The translations under genes and the position numbers were made by a program. Under the pieces are notes generated by a model. It worked only from the letters and a program-made list of their open reading frames with translations, made no database searches and was not told where the DNA came from. From positions 1,984,001 to 2,048,000 of the forward strand of contig CP085829.1 of the NCBI GenBank assembly GCA_020809705.1: 64,000 bases of DNA, given 5' to 3'. Each line of letters opens with the position of its first letter. Positions within the stretch are counted from its first letter, which is position 1. This stretch comes from Calonectria ilicicola. Lineage: Eukaryota > Ascomycota > Sordariomycetes > Hypocreales > Nectriaceae. Below, one piece after another: positions 10,331 through 21,874 of the stretch.

Positions 10331-13158
10331 TTCGAGAGAACCCCAAGCACCGGCCCGGATGTGGGGGCACCAATTGAGGAGACTGCGACGGTAGGTATGC
10401 ATGGTTCCAAGGCGAAAGTCAAAGCTACTTTGGCGCGGGTACCTGTTGTTCAAAGACACACGGAGAAGAGAGGCATTATTGATGAAGCAGGTACGTACGG
10501 TACGTCAAAGGCACGGCGCACAAGCGGCATCAAGGGAGGGGTAGCGAATTATCGAGATTCGATGTATGCACTGAGCCACAAGCTAAGTAAGAAGCAAGGA
10601 AAAGTCCCATGTTGAGCCTTACTTACACAACACAAAAATCCCCTCCCAGAACAGTTAAGTAGGTTGTGATTGGCGAAGTCCCGGCGCGCACAGAGGGGCG
10701 ATCCCGTGGCTGGACTCTCACTTGGCGGGCGTTTATGAGGAGGCAGCCCATCCATCGGCAACGGCGCTGTGGTACCGTAAATTAATTGCCTCTTTGTTCC
10801 CGTTCCCAAGAGCAAGAATGACGCAAAAAGTGGAAATTTCGGGTCTGTGGGAGGCCATTTTAGCCCTGCCGAATATGAACCTTGGAACCGCTGGCCCCAA
10901 TTTGCGCTTTTGTTGTGTGAATTAACGGGCGCGGAGGGCAAATATCCGACGATCCACAGCCTCCTTCTGGGGACTATGGTGGAAATTCGGAACCAGGAGT
11001 GCTTTGGCATATGCCGGTAAGGGATCGTCCGTCAGGAGGTGGTGTAACACCAACCGCTGGCTGGGTCATCTCGCTATTGAGCCGAGTCACCCCCCAGCCC
11101 CCCATGATTGTATTTCCCTTTTTTATTTTGATGTCTCAACATGACAACTTATGATTCTGAATACTTTGTACCGTCGCTTATTGGGAGGATACCCATGCCT
11201 GTGCATTACCCTTTGTTGTGATCTCAGGATGATGTTAATTCGCAACCAGCTGGTGCACAATGGATTTGTAGCTGCTAATGCGGACATTAGGGAGCAGCTT
11301 ATGGCAATCATTATGAAGAGAAAAGCAATTGTCAAAGAAAAGAAAAAGAAAAAAAAAAGACACCTTCCTTTCATACTAATACACATTCCTTGATGCAATT
11401 GTCTGCCATCATGAGTGCTCGCACAAACGTGTCCTGGGATATCTAGATAAATCGGGGTCCTTCACAGATCCTTGATACATCCCGCCAAAGTTTGAGCCGA
11501 CTGACCGCGGGAATCTGGCAGGTGGGGTTCTACATTTTTCCCGACCACATAATTATAGAGAAACCCTTGCTGGAAGCCCTGTCGGTTCGGTTGCGGAATT
11601 CTTTGACGTCTAGCGGAATGTGCGTTTTGGAAGTACACGTGCGACAGACAACAAGTCAATGATTGTGAAAGCCAAATAAAACGGAAGTGATTTTTTGTAT
11701 AATATCGGAAGTAATATTTGCCAGTAAATAAAAACAAGCTCTTTGTATTATCTAGGTTTATATCTTGAAATTATCCCGGGTTGAGGAAGTTATCCCCGAG
11801 TGCTACATGAATTTTTTTTCTCGCCCACCTGCAGAACTACAGGGAATGTGAGCCTCGCAAAGTTTTTGATCTCATCATACACATCCGATTGATTCTGTTA
11901 AGGTTACTTGGAGGTTCTCACTCAGGCAAGGGGGAAATCAACACGGGCCGCAAGGCGAGCGGTGCTGGTGGCCGCCGCTGTGCAGTGTGCAGTGTGGGTT
12001 GTCGAGCTACCTGCATGAAAAGTACTGCCCACTAACATGGACATAGGGCATGTCGTACAAAGGTGTTTCAAAAAAAAAAAAAAATACATGATCAATTTTT
12101 AGACATGCCATTTTCGTATCGGTAGATCATGTCCGTACTGGGGCAGCGGTTTGTTTGCATGCAACCCCCCAACTTAGACATTTCTAGTCCAGAATCAAGT
12201 CGGTGACCGTGTTTGGCATGAGGGATATTCCACAACTGGCTTGGGACATTGCGTCGTGCAAGTCCTTTTTGGCCGTGTCTTTCATGCGAGAGGCGGAAGA
12301 GGGCGGGGGGCATGGGCGGCGCTTGACTTTGACCTCCCTCCCCTTCCGCTAACATGAGGACCGCTGACGGTACCTGTGACAGCCTAGCTTGGCCGGAACC
12401 TTGAGTGCCACCCGGACGAGGCTATGCTGAAGGGTCTCTGGGTAACCACCAGCCGGCTCGTGAGCCCGGGCCGGATGGAGGGATAATGCAGCTTGACGTA
12501 CGTGGATCCCACGTTTTTGCTTGAACAAGACGAGGTAATTCTTCAGAAACAAGCTTTTCTGTACCTGGAAAAGCTCTGCGGGCAGACACACCGCCAAGGT
12601 CAGGGTCAGCACCTCTCTCAACTACCGCTTGTCTGAGTGCCGCTTGCTGTTTTGACCTGGCGCACACCTGTGGGTGGAGAGGGATCGCCCGTTCAATACC
12701 ACCCTCCGCGTCCCAGCCGTCCTTCATCACAAACCATGGCGCCCCTCGCGTCCAAGTCCTGTTCCGGTGTCGAGCCCACGAGTGTAAAACTAAGGCTGCA
12801 ACTTTCCAGCACGCATCACGCATGCTGATCTGCGCACCTTGACCTCTATCACCCGTCGGCTTTCCGCTTCGAGGTGTGCTCTGCGCGTTTCGTTCAACAT
12901 GACCCTCGCCGAGCCCGCCCAAATAGGCAACCCCACAGATTGGCACCACCGTGCCGCCAGATAGCCACCGTGTAGCCACTGTAGCCGCCCCAACTCCCGC
13001 ACGCGCTTCTAACCCGTATTTGTGCCGCTCGTCAACCCCACCAAGGCTGCCATCACCACCACTCCCAAGCTTTTGCTTGCTTGCTTGCCCGCCCGAAAAA
13101 ATAGCACCGAAACAAGCAAGTTACCGCAACAGCAAACCACCGAGTCCACACATGCGCC

Positions 13159-13762
13159 ATGTCCGATAGACCCGCTCACCGAGGCGGCCGCGGTGGCCAA
13201 GGAGGAAACTTCCGCGGCGGAAGGGGAGGCGGTCGCGGGGGCGGCGGTGCTGGCAACAAGGAGGGCGGACACAACCAGTCGGGCGAGCGCGAGCGACCCA
13301 AGAAGGAGAACATCCTGGACCTGGGAAAGTACACGGATAAGCAAATCACCGTCAAGTTCAATGGCGGCCGTGAAGGTATGTGGGGGGCATCATCTAATCG
13401 CCAAAACGGGCAACAAGTTGTCTCCAAGTCTCAGCTGCTGATATCTCTTCCCCGCCACAGTCAAGGGAACGCTCAAGGGCTACGACGCCCTGATGAACCT
13501 TGTCCTCGACGATGTCCACGAGGTGGTCCGAGGTGAGTTTCCAGATTCCGTCCGTTAAAACAGTCGCCGTTGAGATGATATGCGCGTCGTTGGTGGGAAC
13601 AAGCACAGCTAACAGATGCACCCCGCCATAGATGAGGAAGGAAACGATGCCACCCGCTCTCTAGGCCTTGTCGTTGTCCGAGGAACTCTCTTGGTCCTAG
13701 TCAGCCCCGTTGACGGCAGCGAAGAGATTGCGAACCCTTTCGTCCAGGCTGATGATGATTGA
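13159..13762 (+). CDS. LSM7: U6 snRNA-associated Sm-like protein LSm7, with RGG-rich N-terminus
   Basis: Exons 13159-13375, 13461-13532 and 13632-13762 encode 139 residues. The Sm fold occupies about 48-137. The Sm1 motif reads LGKYTDKQITVKFNGGREVKG; the Sm2 motif is LGLVVVRGT. LSm7 is a subunit of two rings: LSm2-8, which binds the U6 snRNA 3' end in the nucleus, and LSm1-7, which activates decapping of oligoadenylated mRNA in the cytoplasm. Residues 5-34 form a Gly/Arg extension with repeated RGG units, longer than in yeast or human LSm7. RGG tracts generally bind RNA or are arginine-methylated; that role here is inference. Both introns are short (85 and 99 nt) with standard ends, and each splits a codon after its first base. 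The tail is acidic (DDD). Confidence 0.96.
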
Positions 13763-14479
13763 GCTACGGAAAAGCAACGATGATTATGAGGAACTTTGAG
13801 GAGGAATGATACATCCTGGCGAGCCGGCCTATTATTATTATTATTTAGGTGGCATACTGCAGAAGTTGCAGAGTTGCTGGGCCATGAACAAAAAATTCTC
13901 CTTAGACGATATCTATTGTCGTGTCATGTTAATTCAAGTCTGGAGCTGGGGCACTAGGCTATTACGATTAACGGCTGGCTATCACTGTGGCTTCAGCGAG
14001 ACAAGGCATATTTAACAGCAGATGATCTGTCTACAACGTCACATGGAGTCAGGTCTTCTCGTCTGTTTGAATCAAACAAAACTATTCATAAAGTCAAAGT
14101 ACTACCATCTCGCTATCTTGCTTAGTTCTCGCTTTGCATAACCTTTAGACGCGATACAAGATCCCACAGGGTATGACGTTGGTGCAGACCTGATGTCTAC
14201 CCTTGTTTGGTCCATACTGGTGCTGGCTAGCAAGCACGCATTGTTGATACCCTCAAGTGTTCATTTCGCCGTCATTAACCAGACAGTATGGCCCTTGTGG
14301 CCCCTGATAATCAAAATCTTTTGTCCTCTAGCCTAGCCAAGTCGTTGACAATGCTGTCTTCAAAGGGATGTGTGCAAAACCCTCATCGTATTTCTCATGT
14401 GATCCTTGTCACTGCAGAGCATGTCGCTGCCTTTCTATCGTGTCCCTTTCAAGAGGTCTTGTACTGCTAGGTTAACTTG
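13763..14479. other. Convergent 3' region between LSM7 and PAN3
   Basis: About 0.7 kb shared by the 3' ends of two convergent genes. It has a short (ATT)n run near 13831-13847. No gene is visible. Confidence 0.6.
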
Positions 14480-17117
14480 CTAAAAGCTTTGTAGCTGCTT
14501 GTTACCCTTGACGAGCTCTCCAAAGGCATTAGCTAGCTGCTTCTTCAGCTCCTTATAGCTGATTAGGAAGCTGCTCTGTTCGTCTCGACTCGTCAAGCAG
14601 ATTCTCTCGTCTGTCCCTGCATCTAGCTTGTTCAAACATCGAATGATGTGTCCCATGTCCAGAGCAGGACTGCCGTTGCTGTGTACTTGGTGGAAAACGT
14701 AATCTCTGAACAGCTTGAGCAAATAACGCTCACCGTTTTCCGACCATGCACGATCGCCATCGAATTCCTGGCGTTCATTGATGGTAGCTAGCTTCATCAT
14801 CAGCCTGGCGATCCTACCATTCTCCAACTCTCGATACAAATCTGTACTGAGGTTGTCGACCACCTGCAGGCTCTGATCGAAAGAGGCAACTATGCGCCCC
14901 GAAATCCCCCGAATGAATTCATCAATCCCCTTTACCGCAGGGGGAGGTTGTGGCGTTAGGAGCCAAAGGATCGTATCCCTTAGTTCCACTGAATAAGTTC
15001 TGTTCATCTGCTCCAACGACATCTTGAGGTTGGTGAGATGAATGGGCAATGTGTTGGTTGTCAGGCACAGAAGAAGTCGGCCGAATTGAATAAAGTCTTC
15101 TTGCTGAAGCTCCTGGATGGGCCGCCTAGAATCAAATTGTACCACATCTAGAATCGAGCATGCACTCAATCGAATTCTATTCTTATCCGTCAGGATGATT
15201 TTGCTCGGATCGATACAACGCGCTGCCAGGTTGATAGCGTGGATGGCCTTGAGCGCGTTGGCGATCTGAGTGATATAGCTCCATAACACCGTCTCAGAGA
15301 TAGGGGTTTTCTGGTGAAATCGGTTATTATGGTTTGCGTTTGGTGATAGGTGAAGCTCGCTGAGAGTTTTGGAAAGGGGATGGTAGTTTTGGACGAAAAT
15401 GAGAGAGCTGTCTCCGAACGCCCGAGTAGTAAAGGCGTCAAGAATCGTCACAACACTCCCGTTGTCAACACGTCGCCATTCTTTGACCAATATTATTGCG
15501 TGCTCATTAGTCAAGCGATATCCCTCAAGTCTTCGAAGGCAGTAAAGATGCCCTGTCTTGGTTGACGTGGCTTTGTATACCCAACTCGGATACCCAAAGA
15601 TATTAGCATTCTTTCTTTGAGTCGTGTCCAAAGCGACGAGGGAATGATAGTTGTCAAGCTGAGGGAGCTGGGAGTTTGGCATAGTCTGGAGGGATGCCTC
15701 AGCTTTCTTCTGGTACTCTTGCCGGGTCTTCTCGGGTAGAAAGAAGTCATGTGTCATGCGGTGATATGGCATCAAATCATCTCGATGTGGTCCCTGCGGG
15801 GAATATAGATGATGTTGAAGAGGTTGGAGAGACGTGGGAAAGGCGCTCTGCGCTTGGAAGTAGTTGGCACCGTGGCCTCCGAGGCCACCATGATCCTCAG
15901 CGTAGGGGTTAAATTGAGGGGTGGGTAAGCCTTGGCTTACAGATGATATGGAGAAAGGGTCGAAGGAAACGCCATCTTGGGCGTTACCATTGGGAGTTGA
16001 CTAGAAGGGGTTAGAATATATTGAAGGCAGGCATAGCACTATCTTACGGTGGCACTGATATCAAATGTTGGGGTAAATTCGCGGATAGAGGCTGGGTTAA
16101 AGATGGCGGCATCGTTATCTTGAGAACCGCCTATGTTAGCAGGAGCTTCTAATGGTCAGTCAATGGCCAACCAAAGTGGAAATTCGAAAAACTCATACCA
16201 GCTAAGCCTCGTGGAGTGAAGGCCGGCGCGCTTGCGGCCTGAGAAGAAAAGGTTGGCTTTTTTCCTCCAGCTTGAATATTGGCTGGGGTGAATGAGGGTG
16301 ATTCGACATTTAAAGTCTTTTTAGATCTAATCACATCGAATTTGTTAGCTGCGGCCTAGGTTTACATCGTATATAAAAAGAAAGGAAGTAGCTGAGCCCC
16401 TTTGGTCGTGTGCCTAAATGTCGTTGGTTCCTCCATGAACAATGCCTTGCTGACTGGCCTTACGAATGAATGTTCGCCAGGAATGAGAATGAACCCCAAA
16501 AATGACCTGACTGATTCGCAACAGACTCCGTCAAGTAAGGCAAGTCAATTTTGTTCACAACGTTGCATCAATCACCTCAACCAAAAATAGCAGAGAGGGC
16601 CGCACAGCCTCCTCACATTTCTCGCAACTATTTTGCTTGCACCAGCGTTTCAACTCAAATCGCCAATCAAAGCAAGCGGCCGGATATCCCCGGTGGTATA
16701 TGAGGGCAGGATTGATATGAGCCTAGAACTTGATTGATCAAGCTCGGGATAATTTGGGTGATTACTTGTGGAGTGGTGAAGCGAACGGTGGCATGTCTTT
16801 GTTGGGGAACCGGGGATGTAGAGAAGACGAGTGCGGGACAGGTCAAGACACGGGACAGTGACCTACAGTTCTTGATTGGAGTTTGTTTTGTTCTGATCAT
16901 GACTGAACGCACAGCCTTGATCTTCGTATCGACAATGGCCGTAGATGAGGACGTTTCGACATAGTGTATCCTTATTTTCTGAAACGAAAGTCAGTTCGCA
17001 AAGATCGGCGACGAGAGAGCATCGGGTGTGTGTATTGGAGAACTAACCGCGTCCCTTGGGTCTTGGAGACCCGACCTGGCGACGAAGATCGGTCGTTTGA
17101 TATCGCGACGTGGCCAT
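14480..17117 (-). CDS. PAN3: PAN3, regulatory subunit of the PAN2-PAN3 deadenylase
   Basis: Five exons (17117-17048, 16978-16867, 16326-16199, 16148-16048, 16000-14480) give 643 residues. PAN3 dimerises and recruits the PAN2 nuclease to poly(A)-bound mRNA to trim tails in the cytoplasm. A CCCH zinc finger has C30, C39, C46 and H50 (CRNVLIYGHC then RYEDQGCAFSH). A PAM2 motif for the poly(A)-binding protein lies at 64-76 (KTLNVESPSFTPA). A low-complexity linker leads to the pseudokinase (about 250-510), where the catalytic loop is degenerate (ARCIDPSKI). The C-terminal coiled coil and knob domain follow to residue 643. Intron 2 is long (540 nt) and separates the zinc finger from the PAM2 exon; the others are 47-69 nt. 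An ATG two codons upstream (17123) is in frame, but 17117 has the better context (ACCATGG). Confidence 0.97.
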
Positions 17118-18490
17118 GGTCATTAGAATATGTTGAGCAAGTAGCCGCCCCCTTGGCCGATTTTACGACGTCTGCCAACATTGTGAGCGGGTGCACGGGT
17201 GAGGGAAATGGGGAAAGGAGCAGCAGGCAACGCGCAGGAGGAAGGGTTGTGTGAGTTGGACGCGAAGGGCTGGGGGAGCGTCACGTACTTGACTCTGGCA
17301 AGCATTTCCCATGGCTCAATTGATCGAGGCGACCGGCCGCCCATGGATGACGAGAAGCGGGGGGTTATCGGCGGGCTGGTCGAAGCAGCCAGGGTCCGTG
17401 AGGGTGGGGAGAAATGCAAGGGCCAAGCGCAGAGCAAAAGTCGAGGGCACGAAATCGTCGACGCCCTCAGCAAAGGCACCTCGACAGGCGATCGAGGTAG
17501 CGAGGCCCGCGAGGGATGTAAGGATGTCGGTGGGGAGGGAGTCGCTCGCCGACCGGATGGGAGGGTTTGGGCTGGGCAAGACTTGACCAAGTCGCGAGGG
17601 AAAATGGGGGATGGGCCACCAAAGCGCTACAGTACGCGCCAGATCCCCTCAGCCAAAGGTGCAGCGAGCAGGTACCCCACTACCAGGTTTTCGCCGAAAG
17701 GGTACTTGGAATTTCCACCTGGCTCCCCTGCCGTTATCCAATGACGACGCCAACCGTTACTGCGCTCTTGCATATGCGCTTCCGTTAATTGCATTCGCTA
17801 ATGGCTGGCGCGCAGAGTGGAAGCATCGGCACACGACTTGGCCCATCGTGGGATGATGATACAACTAGTCTTGGAGAACGAAGCGGGAACCTTGATTGCT
17901 GATAAGAAGCGAGGCCTTTATTTATTTAAAATTCTCCAGCGAGCACCCTGTTCAGCATGCCCTCCTCGGACCTTACGCTTGAGCCCCAAACCCCTCCTGA
18001 TTTGGATAGATGAATAATCCGGGGCTATCTGCCAACTAGGGCTCCAGCTATCAAGGACGATCCGGCTGTCCTCTGACGCACGCCGCTCAAGTGCTCCACC
18101 TAGAGATCAGTGTCACCGTCACCACATCCCGTCGAACCCCGAGGCACCGGCACCGGCGACACTGCTACATACTGCCCAGCTCTCTGGTGGCTGTCCCCTA
18201 TGTCTGCCATACTTTGTAGCTTGCCTCAAACTTTGCGACCTTAAATCACACCTCCTGAACGCGACCAAGCCACCCGGAGAGTTTATTCGTCCAAAGTACA
18301 CACCCGCATGGTCGCAAGTTCCAACAATTAAAAGTATCGCCATCGCTCCATTTGAACCCGTGTTAAATCCTACTTCTCTCGCGACCACCCAACCGAACAC
18401 ATATAACAAGACAACTGCGGACCGATACTGCGCGATCGCGGCTTTTTTTCACTTTACAATATTTGGGGGACGTAGATCCATCTCGGAAGT
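17118..18490. promoter_or_regulatory. Divergent promoter region of PAN3 and the UBX gene
   Basis: About 1.4 kb separates two gene starts that point away from each other, so both promoters should be here. A CCAAT box is present at 17738-17742 on the plus strand. Long open frames at 17123-17744 on both strands overlap each other and have Arg/Ser/Pro-rich, non-protein-like content; I treat them as chance. Confidence 0.55.
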
Positions 18491-20145
18491 ATGGCCGAGG
18501 GCGAGTTTGACTTGGGACAGCTGTCCACAAGCCAGCAGGAAGCACTGGATCAGTACACCCAAGTCACAAACCAGGACGTCAACGAAGCCATCCCGCTGCT
18601 ACGACGGTCAGAATGGAACGTGCAGGTATGGTTTTGATTCCGGGTCCCGGTCCCTGAGCCCATCGCGAGCCGTTGCTGACCAGGTCACAACCCCAGATCG
18701 CAATTGCCAAATTCTTCGATGGAGAAGGTCCCGATCCTTTAGCAGAAGCTCTTCCCGCTCAAGATATCCCTCGAGCATCCGCCCGACATGAAAATCTCCA
18801 AGAAAGTTTGCTATCAGCTGCTGCATCTCGCCCTCATCGAGGATCTCAACGACAACGGACCGACCCCGCCCCAAGAATTGTGCCACAGAGCCCAGTGACA
18901 AGCCGGTCTCCATGGTTAATCGGACTTCTCCTTGCCCCATTCGGATGGGGGTGGAGGGCAGCTTCAACCCTACTACGAACGCTGCTTTATGCGTTTACAC
19001 TCCTCCCCGCGTCTATACGCCCACGTGCAGTGACCAGTAGGATCTCAACCGGATTTAGGGGTACAAATGGCCGAAGGCCACTTATGCCACGAGATACCGC
19101 CGCCAGATTTAAGCGGGAATTTGAAGAGGAATATGGGGAGAGTGGCTTGCCGTTTTTCGAGGGAGGAATTGCCCAGGCGCATGACTTGGCCAAGAAGGAC
19201 CTCAAGTTCATGCTGGTCGTGCTCATGTCTCCTGAGCATGATGACACCGAGCCCTTTGTTAAAGAGACCCTTCTTTCGCAAGAAGTCGCTGATTTTATCA
19301 AGGACCCTACTAACAACATTATTCTATGGGGAGGTAATGTGTTAGACTCCGAAGCCTATCAAGTTGCTACCGAGTACAACTGTACCAAATTCCCCTTTTC
19401 GGCGCTGGTTTGCTTGACACCCAAGGAGGGCAGCACCCGTATGGGAATTGTGAAACGTCTTGTTGGACCTATGCCGCCAGAAACATATCTATCGGAGCTA
19501 AGGGCAGCCATGGAGAAGTATGGGTCCGGCCTGGATGGTGTGCGAGCCGAGCGAACAGCACAGGAGGTGACGAGGAATCTTCGAACAGAGCAGGATTCGG
19601 CTTACGAGCGTTCATTGGCCATTGACCGAGAACGTGCACGCCAGAAGCGGGAAGCCGCTGCGGCCGCGGCAGCAGCCGAGAAACGGGCCCAGGAAGAAGC
19701 GGAGGCGGCTGCAAGGCTGGAGGAGAAGCGGCAGCAGTGGCGAGCATGGAGAGCAACAACAATTTTGCCCGAACCCGTGGCTGGCGACAAGAACGTGGTT
19801 CGTGTCGCACTGAAGATGCCCGAAGAGTCCGGCATCGGGCGAATCGTCAGGCGATTCCCGCAGGATGCCTCCATGGAAGAGCTATATGCTTTTGTGGAGT
19901 GCTATGAGCTTTTGGAGCAGGAGAGTGGAGGTGCAGATAGCGCCAAGCCTGAGGCCTACGAGCACGAGTTCAAGTTCCGTATCGCCTCAGTATTGCCACG
20001 AGTAGTTTACGAGCCTAGCGTAACGATCACAATGGGCCAAAAGATTGGACGATCTGGGAACCTGATTGTGGAGGACATTAGTCCTGAGTCGGCGTCTGAA
20101 GACGACGACGATGACGAGGACGAGGAGGCTGAGGGCGAAGACTAG
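18491..20145 (+). CDS. UBX2: UBA-UAS-UBX protein, ER-associated degradation factor (Ubx2/FAF2 type)
   Basis: Exons 18491-18625 and 18697-20145 encode 527 residues. The order is: UBA domain at about 5-52; basic linker; a hydrophobic hairpin at 116-150 (PWLIGLLLAPFGWGW then LLYAFTLLPA); UAS thioredoxin-like domain at about 185-320; a charged, Ala-rich coiled coil at 330-395; UBX domain at about 408-500; and an acidic tail (DDDDDEDEE). This is the layout of FAF2/UBXD8 and functionally of yeast Ubx2, which sit in the ER or lipid-droplet membrane and recruit the Cdc48/p97 ATPase to ubiquitinated substrates. The Cdc48-contacting turn, usually FPR, reads LPR here (478-480). The intron is GTATGG..CAG and lies just after UBA helix 2-3. 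The symbol follows the yeast functional counterpart; strict orthology to FAF2 is more likely by architecture. Confidence 0.93.
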
Positions 20146-21874
20146 AGAGACTAGCTATGATATGACAAGCTAGGTGTGCGGTGCCCATGTATGTAATGAG
20201 ATATTTTGCATAGCGGTCAAAAATTCTACTGTTCTTTTACGGGACGATTGGTCAGAGTGGGAATGGGTGCTGTCACAAGGCATTGCTTGGGTGGTTCCAG
20301 CCGGGGTTTCTTTGACGGCCACATATTGGCCAGGGTCCCGAGGTGACATCCATGTCCCTGCATGCGCAGACAGTTGCAGTACATAGGCGCACCATATGTA
20401 GATGGCTAATCTGCAGCCTAATCAATGCGGAAATGGTGCCTCTGAATGTGGTAACATTGTCAGAACAAGCTTGTATCCTTCGGCGATGCACGCATGGGAC
20501 ATGTCGGGACAGACGTTTCAAGTTGTGGTGTTGTTAATGGCGGCTCTAGCCATGGTGTAAATTGGCTCCCGAGATTTATGCATGACTCGACCAAGATTCG
20601 CCATGAGCTTCAATGACACGCGGCCAGACTTTTTTTTTTCCGCTCTCTCCCACGCGCATCCCGCTCAATGCATGAGCCAAATCCAAAAGGGACAAAGGGA
20701 CATGTGCCACCCGCATGTAACAGAACGTCACCTGCATTTTTTGGGGCATTATTCGCCTTTCTTGGTGGGATAGAGAAAAAGTTGCCCAGCCTCTAAGCGG
20801 TAGAGGGGTGGTTTGATTGCGTAGGATTGTGAGGCTGTGCAATGGGGAACACTCAACTGGGAGGCAACTCGGCCAGTCAAGGCAGGCAAGCAAAGATAAA
20901 TACAATGGCCAAGCACAAGCACAAGTACTGACCCACGTAAATCCGAGCACAAAGTTGGATTTGGCACTCGGCGAGTAACAACCGAACAGGCAGCCCACTA
21001 CTCATCTGCGCTTGTCTGCGTCGGCCTCTCTAGTTTTCGGCCTGCAAGCCCACCGCCGCTTCCTTGTTCTTCTTAGAGGGGGTTCTGGTTTATTGCTTAC
21101 CCCGGATCTTCCGCCTAAACCCACCAGGGGGTTCATTAATCTTGATTTTCCTCCCACGACCAACAGTCTCCCAACAATTTCTCTGTCCTAATTATTAGGT
21201 AGGTCCCTGCTTGGCCTTGGCTTGTTATTGTCGTGTTCGTTGTCGTCCTCATCCCCCATTAACACCCCGCTTCCCCTGTTAATGCGCGCGCGTATCTCTG
21301 TGGCATTGCTGCGGCTCCCCAACCCAAACGGGAACTGACTTTTTGACAGCGCCCCGTTGACCATCAAAGGTGACGCACGGGGCTTCCAGCAGACGCGCAA
21401 CTCACGCCGCGAGATAGCTTGATAATCGACGGTCCCCAACACCGTTGAGAGACCGAGTTGATTCAAAGTAAAATACAGGACCGACAGCGTCAGAAACTAG
21501 AGCACCATCTGCGTTTGACGAGTTTTTTTTCGGCTTGCATCCTTCGCGCGCACCCAACCAGCTTTGCATCATTTCAGGGATCACCAGGACCCTTGCTCTC
21601 TGCTTATCCCAGACAACGGCGCTCCAATCAGTCGGCGGCTACGCCTGCGAAAGCATCAGGGTCCCGACCGACAACCTACTTGACCGAGGGGTTCGCTTGG
21701 TGTCACGAACACAACACCAGCTTCTTTCTCTTCGCTGAGACCTGTCCCAGCCTCTACCTCGACCCGCCAGCATCGCCGCTTCCCGACTCCTTGTTCCTCG
21801 ACCTTCGTTCACTCCATCTCCTCCCGATCGTCCCGCGCGCTCCCGCTACGGCGCGAGCCCCCGAGGCAGCAATC
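20146..21874. other. Intergenic region between the UBX gene and the LSB5-like gene
   Basis: About 1.7 kb. The first part is the 3' region of the UBX gene and the last few hundred bases are the promoter of the next gene. The only simple repeat is a short T run at 20631-20639. No coding potential was recognised on either strand. Confidence 0.55.
21720..21860 (+). promoter_or_regulatory. C/T-rich 5' leader or promoter tract of the LSB5-like gene
   Basis: The plus strand is rich in CT, TCC and CCG words immediately before the start codon at 21875. This is the usual composition near fungal transcription starts. No specific binding site is claimed. Confidence 0.4.

Larger units (their letters stand above)
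9030..13158. other. Large intergenic region upstream of the Zn2Cys6 gene and LSM7
   Basis: About 4.1 kb without a supported gene. The part from 9030 to about 10600 should hold the promoter and leader of the leftward Zn2Cys6 gene. It includes several short open frames on that strand that could be upstream ORFs, for example 9031-9255 with a hydrophobic N-terminus. From about 12350 to 13158 lies the promoter of LSM7. Between them I see A/T-rich patches (11150-11900), an A14 run at 12070 and no recognisable protein. Confidence 0.55.

Noticed and set aside
9782..10459. 225-codon minus-strand open frame with alternating Thr/Phe/Leu
   Set aside because: The regular part is the hexanucleotide repeat read in frame; the rest is low-complexity.
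12422..12979. 185-codon minus-strand frame upstream of LSM7
   Set aside because: No family resemblance; it overlaps other frames in the LSM7 promoter region.
17123..17744. Overlapping long frames on both strands between PAN3 and the UBX gene
   Set aside because: Arg/Pro/Ser-rich content on both strands in a divergent promoter; no domain.
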